NCBI GenBank assembly: GCA_017893485.1
Contig: CM030360.1
Location: 144,530,697-144,594,696 of the forward strand
DNA length: 64,000 nt
Reading direction: 5' to 3'
DNA from: Hemerocallis citrina
Lineage: Eukaryota; Streptophyta; Magnoliopsida; Asparagales; Asphodelaceae
Below the pieces are notes generated by a model. The model saw nothing but the letters and a program-made list of their open reading frames with translations. It was not told where the DNA came from and did no database searches. Position numbers and translations under genes: made by a program. Every line of letters starts with the position of its first letter. Positions within the stretch are counted from its first letter, which is position 1. Shown here in pieces: positions 52,761-63,994 of this stretch.

Positions 52761-54363
52761 TTATGAGGATTAAAGAAAGTATATACAAAACCGAAAATTG
52801 TTGCAAATATTGGGTAACTGAAATCTTATCATCTATTTTTATTGCATAGTTATTAGCAAGAGAGAGGCACTTAGTTATGTTTGGCAAGGATGGTAAGGAC
52901 ATTGGGTTCTACTAGATCCATTTGGGAATTAATGGAAGAGGAGAGATTGGAGATCGGAGATAAAGAGATCAGCTAAGATTTGAGGTTGGGAATTGGGTTT
53001 GTTTAGAGATTTGGGGACAATCTAGTTAGGATCACATCATATATAAGGTTTGACAGGTCGGGAATTGTAAGATTGTTGGGATGTACCTAGAGATTAGAAG
53101 GGAGGAGGCCAGGGAAGGAGCGAGAGAGATAACAGAGAGATGAGTAGTAATGGGTGTTTGCATCGCCTTTTCTTTCCCAGAAGTGCCCATCGGCCATCGC
53201 CCAAGTAATCTCATTACTTATTAGGTGGTTGTGAAACGAGTGGTTTTTCAAATAAAATGAGAATGTGATGCATGTTTAAAGAGCCTCCAGAAAACCTGAA
53301 ATTTTGTACACTTTCATTTTATGAAACTAGTAACATAATGACCTCTGGAGCTTGCCACATAGGGGACTCCTTCTAAATGATTACAAGCACTCTATGTGAG
53401 AACTTTCATACTATGGATACGAGGCTTTCTTTACTCATTTGGTAATTATAAATGATCCAAAAGTGTTGCTTCTTGAATATATGCAATCAATCCATAAGAT
53501 GTACCTTAGACAACACACCAAAACTCCCAAGTTAAGTGCACTTCAATGAATATTTTTATATTATAACATGTGCCTGCAGTTTGAGTGTACTTTTTGTGAG
53601 TCGAGATCTAGGTTGTGTGCACCATATCTTATGTGGCATTTGGACCTAAGTTGTTCTGAACTTCTGATGTCATGCAAAATTGCTTTGATACTACACCAAA
53701 ATTCCCAAGTTATGATGAGGGTTGTGGAGTTGTGGGATTTATCTTTTATATTCCCATAGGATCCTGAAGTATGTATGATATGATTCTTTGGTACATATTC
53801 TCAATCATGGAATGGAGATCAGATTCATATGAGATGCTCATAATCTCTCTACTGTTACTACTATTATATCTTGAGGATGCATGTAATACCAAATGCCTAT
53901 TGGTTATTGGACGTTGTTGAATGGATTGTTTAAGAGTTGTAGTCCAGTCAAAATTTATCTTTTAGTTAAACTATGTCACGGCCTAGATCAGTATAGACAG
54001 AATCTATTCCAGGAGGCTGGATTTCTGATCTATGATTTTGATAATAAAACTCTATTGATTGCCTGTAATCATCAGTATGGGTCCATAGATGTTGTAGCCT
54101 CCAACAATTGAAGGGTTGTTCCAAACAATCCAAGGTTGCGTGGCAATCGATCTTGTCCTCTTCTTGACTAAAATTTTCGTATTATTGATAAAGTGGGAGA
54201 GGAGGAAATGCAGAAATATAAAGAAGGGGACAATTATATCAAGAAGATTTTAAAGTCAAATGATGAAATGAGGGTTGTAAGACTTGTCAACCTGTTGCAC
54301 TATTTAGATATTGGGAGTTTTCTTCCTGAAGTCTGGGTTGGAAATTGATTAAAATATTACGGA
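52761..54363. other. unassigned single-copy-looking DNA
   Basis: No family is recognised. Short open frames around 53568-53759 and 53893-54111 (RQNLFQEAGFLIYDFDNKTL) and at 54190-54345 (GEEEMQKYKEGDNYIKKILK, MRVVRLVNLLHYLDIGSFLP) look mildly coding but have no start, borders or homology I can name. The last one is cut at 54368 by the copia insertion and resumes at 59867. Confidence 0.3.
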
Positions 54364-54368
54364 AGTAG

Positions 54369-55056
54369 TGTTGGGGTTTGTGGATCCAATACACAATAAT
54401 GAGGGTGGAAAAGTCAGATAAGAAGGAGAGTCGAAGTGGGAGCAAGAGGTCAGAAGTGGTTTAAAGCTACAGGTAGAGTTGCGGTCAACCGCGTGGTCGA
54501 CCGCACCCCCGATCGCGCTCCAGGCAAATGTACGGTCGACCGCGCAGTCGACCGTCCCGCTCTCTGACTCAATTCAGTAGCTTGAAGAAGTGACCGGTCG
54601 ACCGCGCAGTCGACCGCCCTGCTCTCTGTTGGAACTCGTGCAGTCGAAGGAGAAGACCGATCATGATGTTGCGGTCGACTGTCCCGACGCTGATTGATGA
54701 GCGGCTGAGATTAAAGTTGTGGAATCCTATATATATTGTATTGTGTACGATTTTAAGGTTAAGCGAAAAGAAAATAGAGATCTACCAGCCGTCATTAAGA
54801 GAGAGGGAGATAGAGAGAAACCCTACACCTTGGTGGTGAGTTCTTGAGAGATTTGTAAACCTAATCATCATATTTCTAGTAAAAATTGTAGGAGTGCCTT
54901 TGCGCGGGAAAGTAGCCATTGTTTTCGGTGAACCTCGAAAAAACCTTGTGTGTTCTTGTGTGTTGTTTTTTGTTGTTCTTTGTTCTCTTGTTTTGATTCT
55001 ATAGTTCTTGCATCTCGTCGTCGTTGTTGAGTTTATTCCGCAGTTAGAATTCAACA
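54369..55056 (+). mobile_element. 5' LTR of the older copia element
   Basis: 688 bp. Six GTCGAC cores, mostly as GGTCGACCGC or CAGTCGACCG, lie in 54495-54685. The TATA-like CTATATATATTGTATTG follows at ~54728, so the array is in U3. Confidence 0.9.
54478..54690. promoter_or_regulatory. GTCGAC/GGTCGACC array in U3
   Basis: Units such as CGGTCGACCGCGCAGTCGAC are separated by CTCTCTG spacers and placed upstream of the TATA-like box. The matching part of the 3' LTR (about 59288-59490) retains fewer sites because of substitutions. A regulatory role is inferred from position. Confidence 0.45.
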
Positions 55057-55059
55057 AAG

Positions 55060-55071
55060 TGGTATCAGAAC
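55060..55071 (+). promoter_or_regulatory. primer-binding site of the older copia element
   Basis: TGGTATCAGAAC, three bases after the LTR. One mismatch from the usual TGGTATCAGAGC complement of initiator-methionine tRNA. Confidence 0.85.
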
Positions 55072-55095
55072 TACAGGTTGGCAGTATTGATTGAG

Positions 55096-56432
55096 ATGGA
55101 GGACAAGAGTAGAGTCAAGGAGTTCGATGGAACGGATTTCACAATGTGAAAGATCCAAATGATTGCATATCTCTGATAGAAGGGTCTAGATGATCCGTTG
55201 TTTAGTGTGAAGCCAGAAGGGGCGGAGGTCAATCCGATTACGTTGGCGGCCTGGAATAGATTGGATCAGAAAGCACTTGGGCAGATTCAGTTGTTGCTGA
55301 GCAGGAAGACGCTATTTCACATTGAGAATGCAAGAACTGTAAAGGAGGCAATGGAGATTTAACAGACATGTTTGAGAAGCCGAATGCAGCAAATCAGATG
55401 TTACACCTAAAGAAGTTGTCAGAAAGAGGTTCGGTTGCTGAGCACATTAATAATTTCTGTATAGTTTACAATCAGATGGAATCATTGGGTCTAAAGTTTG
55501 AGGAGATGGTACAATCGTTGTTGTTGCTATCCAGTCTTTCCGATAGTTACGGCACAGTAGAGCAGACTATTACTAGTACTATGACTGATATGACAACCCT
55601 AAAGAATGTTATACGCAGCATTATAAATGAGGATGCAAGGAGGAAAAGATATGGAGAGACTTCAGTGTCATATCCTAGTAATACCGCGCTATCAGTTGAT
55701 AACCGTGGTAGAAGTAACAACAGAGGGAGGTCGCAGAGCAGGAATCACAGGTCCAAGTCAAGAACCGGACATCGCAAAGGTGAGTGTTGGTACTGCAAGA
55801 AGCTAGGGCACATGAGAGACCAATGCGAGGAGTATAAGAAAGCACAAGTAAGGTCACATGTAACCATTGTGGTATGTATTGAACCCCGTCTAGATAAATT
55901 GTGTTTATCTGCTGGATTTAATATTTTACAAGATGATTGGTGTATAGACTTAGGTGCTTCTTATCATTGTACCCCCATGAGGGATATTTTTGAGGATTAC
56001 AGGACATGTGATTTTGGTGTAGTTTCAGTTGGTAATGGGCAGATATGTCCAGTTATAAGTAGATGCACTGTGAGAGTGAAGGCTCGCAATAGTGGACAAT
56101 TGGTCTTGTATGATACAAGACATATTCCGAGTTGGAAGAAAAACTTGATCTTAACTAACAAACTATACAAAGAAGGGTTTACAACAACTTTTGGGTATAG
56201 AGAATGGAAGGTGACTACAGGTACTAGGTTGGTGGCAAAAGGAAAGCTTAGTGACACGTTGTACTTACTCAGGGAAGGTGATTCAGGTGATATCATTGCT
56301 ACAGCATCAGCAGGTCGTTCATCTTCAATTCTATGGCATGTCAGATTGGGACACCTTGGTGAAAAGGTTGTCAAGCAGCTTTGTTCTAAGGATCTTTTGT
56401 CGGGGCTGAAAAAGGTTGAGATAGATTTTTGA
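55096..56432 (+). pseudogene. older copia gag, protease and pre-integrase (broken)
   Basis: ATG 55096 opens MEDKSRVKEFDGTDFTM and meets a stop. The frame changes near 55360. The 354-codon open part (55368-56432) then carries the UBN2 gag domain (MLHLKKLSERGSVAEHINNF), a basic linker with RGRSQSRNHRSKSR, a zinc knuckle (CWYCKKLGHMRDQC), a protease (WCIDLGASYHCTPM, active-site region with DLGAS) and the pre-integrase motif (LWHVRLGHLGEKVVKQL). Confidence 0.85.
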
Positions 56433-57440
56433 GAGAATTGTGTGATGGACAAACAGAAGACAGTTAGCTTTCAGTTGGGTGGGCGTGGAAAGAAGCTTGG
56501 GAAGCTACAGTTGGTACATACAGATGTGTGGGGTCCAACTCAAGAATTCTGGTTAGAGATACTTCTTCACATTCATCGATGATGCTACAAGAAAGGTTTG
56601 GGTTTATGCAATTTGCAAGAAATCAGAAGTTTTTGAGGTATTCAGTGTTTGGAAGACCAGGGTTGAGAATGAGACGGATTGCAAAGTGAAAGCAATAAAG
56701 TCAGACAACGGAGGTGAGTACACAAGCAAAGAGTTTGTTAACTATATGGCAAAGAAAGGTATCAGAAGAATCAAGATAGTTCCTAAGACTCTACGGGAGA
56801 ATGGTGTAGCAGAAAAGATGAACCGCACGATACTCGAAAGGGCGAGATACATGAGACTTCATGCGGGTCTTCCGGTCCATCTTTGTGCCGCTACAGTTGA
56901 TACAACAGTGTACTTGATTAATCGTTACCCGTCTAGTGCCCTTGATGGAGTCATTCCAGAAGAACTATGGTAAGGTAAAACTGTTAATTATTCGCATTTA
57001 AAAGTTTATGGTTGTATGACATATGCACTAATTGACAGGGAAGAAAGAAAGAAGTTGGACTCTAAGTCCAGGAGGTGTGTGTTCATTGGCTACGGTGGCG
57101 ATGAGTATAGTTACAGACTTTGAGATTTTGTGGATAACAAAGTCATTCGCAGCAGGAATGTAATGTTCAATGAAGAGGTCCTATATAAGGACAAGCACAC
57201 AGGTCAAGACAGTAAAAGCAGTTCAGAATCAGATTGGGGTTCAGACTCAGACTCAGATACAAATTCTGAAGGCAGCCCTAGTGGTGGGGGCCCTACAGTG
57301 CAGCAATAGGTACAGGTACCACATGCAACACATGAGGCTCTTGGTGAGCCTATTAGGAATGAGCAGGTTATCCAAGATGAACAGGTATAGCCAGAATAGT
57401 TTGGGAAACCTGAACCGGTCGGTGAACCGATACCCACATT
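56433..57440 (+). pseudogene. older copia integrase (broken)
   Basis: Motifs over several frames: LVHTDVWGPTQ, IDDATRKVWVYAIC, IKSDNGGEYTSKEFVNYMAK and NGVAEKMNRTILERARYM, then LINRYPSSALDGVIPEELW. The acidic catalytic residues are still present, but stops and frameshifts (for example near 56435, 56550, 56970 and 57120) break the frame. Confidence 0.85.
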
Positions 57441-58380
57441 GAGGCTATCAATATGAGAGAGGAGGCCAACCAGGATATTTGATCCATCAGCTAGTGTTGT
57501 TCACGAGCATGTTCTGTACACGAATTCGGAAGAGCCAGAGACTCATGAGGAGGCTTTGAGAGATGAGGCTCGAATTCAGTGGAAGTTAGCCATGATGGAC
57601 GAGATGAGCTCCTTGGAACATAACCAAACTTGGGAGTTGACCAAGTTACCTACAGGGAAGCACGCTCTTATGAACAAATGAGTTTTCAGAGTCAAAGATG
57701 AGGCACATGGCAGTAAGAGGTACAAGGCAAGGCTTGTTGTGAAAGGATTCTCTCAAAGAGAAGGTGTTGATTATAGTGAGATCTTTGCACCGGTTGTGAA
57801 GATGGCTTCAATTAGGATTCTGCTTAGTATTGTGGTAGTTGAAGACTTGCACTTAGAGCAGTTGGATGTGAAGATAGCATTTCTCCATGGTGATATCGAA
57901 GAAGAGTTGTAGATGAAACAACCCACAGGTTTTGAAGCTAAAGGAAGGGAAGACATGGTGTGTCGATTGAAGAAGAGTCTTTATGGGCTCAAACAAGCAC
58001 CGCGGCAATGGTACTTGAAGTTTGATTGCTTCATGAGAGGAAAAGGTTTCAATAGATGCGAAACGGATCATTGTGTGTGTTTGTAGATATGAGAACTATG
58101 ATATAGTTACCTTGGCGTTGTCTGTGGACGACATGCTGTTAGTAGGTTCATGTATGGAGAAGATCAAGGAAGTGAAAATGGCGCTAGCTTCGGAGTTTTC
58201 AATGAAGGACTTGGGTGAAGCAAAGCAAATCCTCGACATGAAGATTAGTAGAGATAGGAGTAGCAAGAAACTTTGGTTATCATAAGCGGACTATGTGAAG
58301 AAGGTGTTGAAGAGATTCAATATGGATGATGCGAGGCCAGTCATTGTCCCTTGGCTGCTCACTTCAAGTTATCAATAGAC
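57441..58380 (+). pseudogene. older copia reverse transcriptase (broken)
   Basis: Motifs include KLAMMDEMSSLEHNQTWEL, SQREGVDYSEIFAPVVKM, QLDVKIAFLHGDIEEEL (then a stop) and VCRLKKSLYGLKQAPRQWYL. In place of the usual YVDDML it has SVDDMLLVGS near 58120. Stops at 57679, 57910, 58084 and 58283 (approximate) disable it. Confidence 0.85.
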
Positions 58381-59080
58381 TTATGTCCTAAGACAGAGGC
58401 AGAGATGGAGAAAATGGCTGCTATTCCTTATGCCTTAGCTGTTGGGAGTTTGATTTATGCGATGGTGTCTACAAGACCAGACATCGCACAAGCAGTGAGA
58501 GTTGTCAGCCGTTAGATGAAGAATCCAGATAAACAACATTGGGATGCAGTAAGGTGGATTCTTAGATATCTAGCATGTACTTTAGATCACTCTCTTTGTT
58601 TTGGGAGAGATTCTTTGCATATACATGGTTATGTGGATGCAAATTTTTTAGGCGATCGTGATGGTTACAAAAGTATTACAGGATATGTATTTACAGTTGG
58701 AGCAACAACTGTTAGTTGGGCGTTGCAGTTACAAAAGGTTGTAACACAGTCAACCACGGAGTTAGAGTATATGGCACTTACAGAAGGGACGAAAGACATG
58801 TTGTGGATTTCGGAGCTTATGAAACAGTTGGGCAGGAAGCAACCCATAGGTGGTGTGACAGTCAAAGTACAGTTTTCTTGGCGAAAAACTCGGCATATCA
58901 CTCTAGGACTCGGCACATTCAAATGAAGTATTATTTTATCAGAATGGCGGTTGAGAAGAAATGGTTGAAGCTAACTAAAATTTTTGGCACTAAGAATCCG
59001 GGGGACATGCTCATTAAGGTAGTAGATATAAAAAAATATCAGTTTTGCTATATCGCTATCGGATTGTCTCCAGGTTAATT
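58381..59080 (+). pseudogene. older copia RNase H (broken)
   Basis: It reads YALAVGSLIYAMVSTRPDIA, then KQHWDAVRWILRYLA, HGYVDANFLGDRDGYKSITG, STTELEYMALTEG and SRTRHIQMKYYFIR. These are the RNase H motifs of copia elements, spread over two frames with a frameshift near 58870. Confidence 0.85.
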
Positions 59081-59176
59081 GTTGAGGAGACTCACAGAGG
59101 TACATGCCTAGACTAGGACAATGGAAGAATGAAGAACAGGTTAGAGACTTCGTGTATATGTCTCCAAGTGGGAGAT

Positions 59177-59861
59177 TGTTGTGGTTTGTGGATCCAATAC
59201 ACGATAATGGGGTTGGAGAAGTCAGATGAGAAGGAGATTCGAAGTGGGAGCAAGAAGTCAGAAGTGGTTTGAAGCTACAGGTAGAGTTGCGGTCGACCGC
59301 ACCCCCCCGATCGCGCTCCAGGAAAATGTACGGTCGACCGCGCAGCCGACCGTCCTGCTCTCTGACTCAATTATGTAGCTTGAAAAAGTGACCGGTCAAC
59401 CCCACAGTTGATCGACCTGCTCTCTGTTGGAACTCGTGCAATCGAAGGAGACGACCGGTTGACCGTCATGATGTTGCGGTCGACCGTGCCGACGCTGATT
59501 GATGAGCGGCTAAGATTAAAGTTGTGGAATCCTACATATATTGTATTGTGTACGATTTTAGGATTAAGTGAAAGAAAAATAGAGATCTACCAGCCGTCAT
59601 TAAGAGAAAGGGAGATAGAGAGAAACCCTATACCTTGGTGGTGAGTTCTTGAGAGATTTGTAAACATAATCTTCATATTTCTAGTGGAAATCGCAGGAGT
59701 GCCTCTGCGCGGGAAAGTAGCCATTGTTTTGGGTGAACCTCGAAAAAATCTTGTGTGTTCTTGTGTGTTGTTTTTTGTTATTTTTTGTTCTCTTATTTTG
59801 ATTCTATAGTTCTTGCATCTCGTCGTTGTTGTTGAGTTTATTTCGTCGTTAGAATTCAACA
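59177..59861 (+). mobile_element. 3' LTR of the older copia element
   Basis: 685 bp, diverged from the 5' LTR, with several GTCGAC sites lost by point changes. The AGTAG duplication follows. Confidence 0.9.
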
Positions 59862-59947
59862 AGTAGGTGTTGGTTGAGCTTGAGAAGCCTATGCAATAAT
59901 TTATGTAATGAAGCTGGCGGAGTACACTACAAAAGATACTGCTTTTA

Positions 59948-60192
59948 CCGGCGATTATTCCCCGGCGTTTTACTAGTAGCGCCGGGGTAGGGAGTGAGTA
60001 GGAATTGGACGCCAGATGGGATGGTCATACACCGGCGGTCGATTTAAAACGCCGGCGTATGTTAGTATTCACCGGCGTTTTACTTAAACACGCCGGTGAT
60101 GTTTATTATTCACCGGCGTTTTTTATTATAAACGCCGGCGAATATACGGACACATTCACCGGCGTTTCCAATTAAAACGCCGGTGAATAACT
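59948..60192. repeat. CACTA 5' subterminal palindromic repeats (second element)
   Basis: Five CACCGGCGTTTT / AAAACGCCGGTG inverted units, including CACCGGCGTTTCCAATTAAA at the right. Same pattern and spacing as 3168-3422. The following 60193-60589 is a CT-rich leader with no gene seen. Confidence 0.8.
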
Positions 60193-60589
60193 TGGATAAA
60201 ACCCGCGAACCCTAATCTTTCGCTTGCCATTTTCCCAATACCCCAAAAAAAAAAAAAAAGAGGCGCTTCGTTTCCCTCCTTCCTCACTCTACTTCCTGCG
60301 CGTTTGCCTCCGCCGCTTCGTCCTCTTCGACGGCCTCCGACCTTTCGAAATCGTCCCTTCTTCCCTTCGTCCTTTTCGATTTCCTCATCCCTCTCTCTAT
60401 TTGGAGGTGAATCGGCGGTCGCCCCCTCTCTCTCTCTCTCCTACGCCCCCGCCCTCGTCGCCCCGCTCCCTCTCTCTCTCTTCGGTATGATCTCTTGATT
60501 TCCCTTATTTTCCAAAAAAAGCAGCTTTTTTCAGTTTATTCATCTTGATTTCCTTAACATGAACGGTTTAGTTGAGATGAAGAATTAAT

Positions 60590-62350
60590 AGAAAAATATA
60601 TGCTTAGATAATGGAAATTTTCATCTTCTTTTACTGTTAATGAAGCTGATTTTATGCATCTGATTGTCTTCATGGCATGTTTGTTTTTTTACCCAAAATG
60701 GGTTCACTGTGAACTGAGGATGCTCTAGGTACGTATGCCAATATCCTCCGGCCAGATATGCACAACAATTGGATTTTAGATTTAGTTGGGCTAAAGAAGT
60801 AGTAGAGCAACATATAAGCTAAGATAATGGGAAATTTTCATTTTCAGATACTGTTAAAGTAACCTGATTGCAATCTTTGGCATGGTTTTTTAACACAAAA
60901 TGGGTTCACTTCGAAACTAAGTATGCTGCTAGCATACCCATTTTCTTTCACTGTTAATGAAGCTGATTTCATGCATCTGATTGTCTTCTTGGCATGCATG
61001 TTTTTTTACCCAAAATGGGTTCACTGTGAACTGAGGATGCTATAGGTACGTATGTCAAAATCCTCCGGCCGGATATGCACAACAATTGGATTTTTGATTT
61101 AGTTGGGCTAAAGAAGTAGTAGAGCAACATATAAGCTAAGATAATGGGAAATTTTCATTTTCAGATACTGTTAAAGTAACCTGATTGCAATCTTTGGCAT
61201 GGTTTTTTAACACAAAATGGGTTCACTTCCAAACTAAGTATGCTGCATAGCATCCCCAGTTTCTTTCACTGTTAGTGAGGCTGATTTCATGCATCTGATT
61301 GTCTTCTTGGCATGCATGTTTTTTTAACCAAAATGGGTTCACTGTGAACTGAGTATGCTATAGGTACGTATGCCAAAATCCTCCGGCCGGATATGCACAA
61401 CAATTGGATTTTAGATTTAGTTGGCCTAAAGAAGTAGTAGAGCAACATATAAGCTCAGATAATGGAAATTTTCATTCTCAGAAACTGTTAGAGAAGTTGA
61501 TTGCCATCTTAGGCATGATTTTTTAACAAAATGGGTTCACTTCCAAACTAAGTATGCTGCTAGAATCCTCATTTTCTTTCACTGTTAGTGAAGCTTATTT
61601 TCATGCATCTGATTGTCATCTTGGCATGTTTTTTTTGACCAAAATGGGTTCACTGTGTACTGAGGATGCTATAGGTACGTATGCCAAAATCCTCCGGATA
61701 CGCACAACAATTGGGTTTTAGATTTAGTTGGGCTGAAGAAGTAGTATAGCAACATATAAGCTCTGATAATGGAAAATTTATCATTTTCAAATACTGTTAA
61801 AGTAACCTGATTGTCAATCTTTGGCATGGTTTTTTATACCAAAATGGGTTAACTTCCAATCTAAGTATGCTGCTAGCATCCCCATTTTCTTTTTTTGTTG
61901 TTAGTGAAGCTTATTTTCATGCATCTGATTGTCATCTTGGCATGTTTTTTTTACCAAAATGGGTTCACTGTGAACTGAGGATGGTATAGGTACGTATGCC
62001 AAAATCCTCCGGCCGGATATGCGGCTACAATTGGGTTTTCGATTTAGTTGGGCTGAAGAAGTAGTAGAGCAACATATAAGCTCAAATAATGGGAAATTTT
62101 TTATTTTCAGATACCGTTAAAGTAACCTGACTGCAATCCTTGGCATGGTTTTTTAACAAAATGGGTTCACTTCCAAACTATGTATGCTGCATAGCATCCC
62201 CAGTTTCTTTCACTGTTAATGAATTGAAGCTTATCCCATGCATCTGATTGTCATTTTGGCATGTTTTTTTGACCAAAATGGGTTCACTGTGAACTGAGGA
62301 TGCTATAGCTCTATGCCAAAATCCTCCGGCTATGTACAACAATTGGTTCA
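60590..62350 (+). repeat. ~315 bp tandem array (diverged copy of the 12960-14725 unit)
   Basis: Equivalent points AGTATGCTGCTAGCAT lie at 60920, 61237, 61551, 61864 and 62181. Words such as CAAAATCCTCCGG, TTAGATTTAGTTGGGCTAAA and CATGCATCTGATTGTC are shared with the first element. Copies differ from one another more than those in the first CACTA. Confidence 0.9.
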
Positions 62351-62413
62351 CTCTGAAAAATATATGCTTACATACTAGACATTTTAATGTTTCTTTTACT
62401 ATTTCTTTTGTTT

Positions 62414-62414
<1 letters not shown>

Positions 62415-62457
<43 letters not shown>
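62415..62457. repeat. (ATT)n microsatellite
   Basis: About 14 ATT triplets directly after the array. 62458-62938 is AT-rich, leads to the transposase start and shows no separate gene. Confidence 0.95.
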
Positions 62458-62938
62458 GAGATAAGTGATTATTAGTAGTCATGAACAGAATAGTTCATGA
62501 GTCATCAGATCTTCTTGTTACCGTAGTTACAGCACGACGCGCTCATTATTCGGCCGATTCCTCTTCATCAGCAAAATACCCTTTACCATCATCATCTCCT
62601 TGAACGGAAAGCCAAATACAGGGGAGACTATAGTCGATTTTTTTTTTATGCTCGAACACAGGGTGTGTGATAAAATGCCACTAAGGTGGTTGTGATCATT
62701 TCCACAAAAGGTCGTTTAGGGTTTGGTGAATAGAGTAGATTGTGTTAAGATGTAGTTTTTTTTTGTACATTTTTTGGAGCCACAATTTCTTTATTTTACA
62801 GTTAAAGATTATATCGTTTATTTATTTGCAGCTAGGGATGGTTTTCAAATAGGTGAAATTTAATATACAAAATGCCTTTTACTGTTATTACTATTTAATA
62901 TATCAAATTTTAATTTCAGACCGTGTGCTATTGATATA

Positions 62939-63994
62939 ATGGATAGAAGTTGGATTAGTAAACCACGATTATCCAAGGAGTACCGTGATGGTATTAAAGA
63001 TTTTATTATCTTTGCCAAACGACATTCCCGTGATCCCAACCTAATCCTTTGTCCATGCCTTCGCTGTACAAATTGTATGCTGAGGACATGTGACGTAGTA
63101 CATACACACTTGGCTGTCAACGGTTTTCTTCAAGGGTACACAAGGTGGTTTTGTCATGGAGAGGATCATACGGCAGCTCCTGTTCGTCCGGTTGTATTAG
63201 AAAATGAAGCTGAGCCCTTAGTGAACGAAGACTTAAGCGTTCCCGATGAGATGCATGCTTTGTTACAAGATGCCATGGGGATTCATAATGTTCCTTTCCA
63301 CACCAATGACCCAACAACCGAAGTTCACAATGAGTCAACAGAAACAAACCAGATTGGTGGTGGGGTGGACGAGGAAATGTCTGGCCCCACCCCTGAAAAT
63401 AATAAGCAGCAAGAATCCTTCGCTAAGTTACTTGAAGATGCTAGTACTCCGTTGTACCGCGACTGCACCAAATTTTCTAAGTTCTCATTCATTGTCAGAC
63501 TATTTCAGATTAAATGTTTAAACGGGTGGTCTGCTAAGTCCTTCACTATGCTACTTGAATTGTTGAATGAAGCATCTCCTGAAATCTGTATTCCAAACTC
63601 AGCCTATAAAATCAAAAAATTCCTAAGTTCTCTCGATCTAGGATATGAGAAGATAGCAGCATGTCCAAATGACTGTATGCTTTTCACGAGTGGTAAGGAA
63701 AGTCTGGAGAATTGCGAAGTGTGTGGTTCTTCGAAATGGAAAGAAAGACCAAATCAAGATGAGGGAGCCAGTGGATCTACTAAGCGAAGTAGGAAAAAGA
63801 AGCCTGCCAAAACATTGCGTTACTTTCCTCTGATTCCTAGGTTACAAAGGTTGTTTATGTCTACGAAAACTTCTTCTGATATGAAATGGCATGCTGAAGG
63901 TCGCAATAATGATGGGATTCTTAGACATCCTGCTGATTCTCAATCTTGGAAAAGATTTGATGAAAGATATCCTGATTTTGCGGAAGATCCTTGA
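62939..63994 (+). CDS. CACTA TNP2-type transposase, N-terminal part with premature stop
   Basis: ATG 62939 opens MDRSWISKPRLSKEYRDGIK. This is the transposase-associated domain (PF13963 type), with Cys/His pattern CPCLRCTNC ... HTHLAVNGF and YTRWFCHGE in residues ~40-80. After an acidic linker the TNP2 domain (PF02992 type) begins: LLELLNEASPEICIPNSAYK, LGYEKIAACPNDCMLF, CEVCGSSKWK, LRYFPLIPRLQRLFM, then SWKRFDERYPDFAEDP. The frame ends at TGA 63992-63994, exactly where the family continues with Arg-Asn-Val; the next codons after the stop are Asn-Val. The reading is therefore cut by a nonsense change (probably CGA to TGA) and not by the natural end. Introns could begin later, outside the window. 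The full protein would bind the CACTA ends and move the element. Confidence 0.85.
   Translation: MDRSWISKPRLSKEYRDGIKDFIIFAKRHSRDPNLILCPCLRCTNCMLRTCDVVHTHLAVNGFLQGYTRWFCHGEDHTAAPVRPVVLENEAEPLVNEDLSVPDEMHALLQDAMGIHNVPFHTNDPTTEVHNESTETNQIGGGVDEEMSGPTPENNKQQESFAKLLEDASTPLYRDCTKFSKFSFIVRLFQIKCLNGWSAKSFTMLLELLNEASPEICIPNSAYKIKKFLSSLDLGYEKIAACPNDCMLFTSGKESLENCEVCGSSKWKERPNQDEGASGSTKRSRKKKPAKTLRYFPLIPRLQRLFMSTKTSSDMKWHAEGRNNDGILRHPADSQSWKRFDERYPDFAEDP

Larger units (their letters stand above)
54369..59861 (+). mobile_element. older Ty1/copia retrotransposon
   Basis: The LTRs (54369-55056 and 59177-59861) start TGTTG(G/T)GGTTTGTGGATC and end AGAATTCAACA. A perfect 5 bp duplication AGTAG flanks them (54364-54368 and 59862-59866). 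A primer-binding site follows the first LTR, and the purine stretch AAGTGGGAGAT precedes the second. Gag, protease, integrase, RT and RNase H remain in order but are broken by many stops and frameshifts. LTR divergence is clearly larger than in the 46101-51555 element. Confidence 0.95.
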
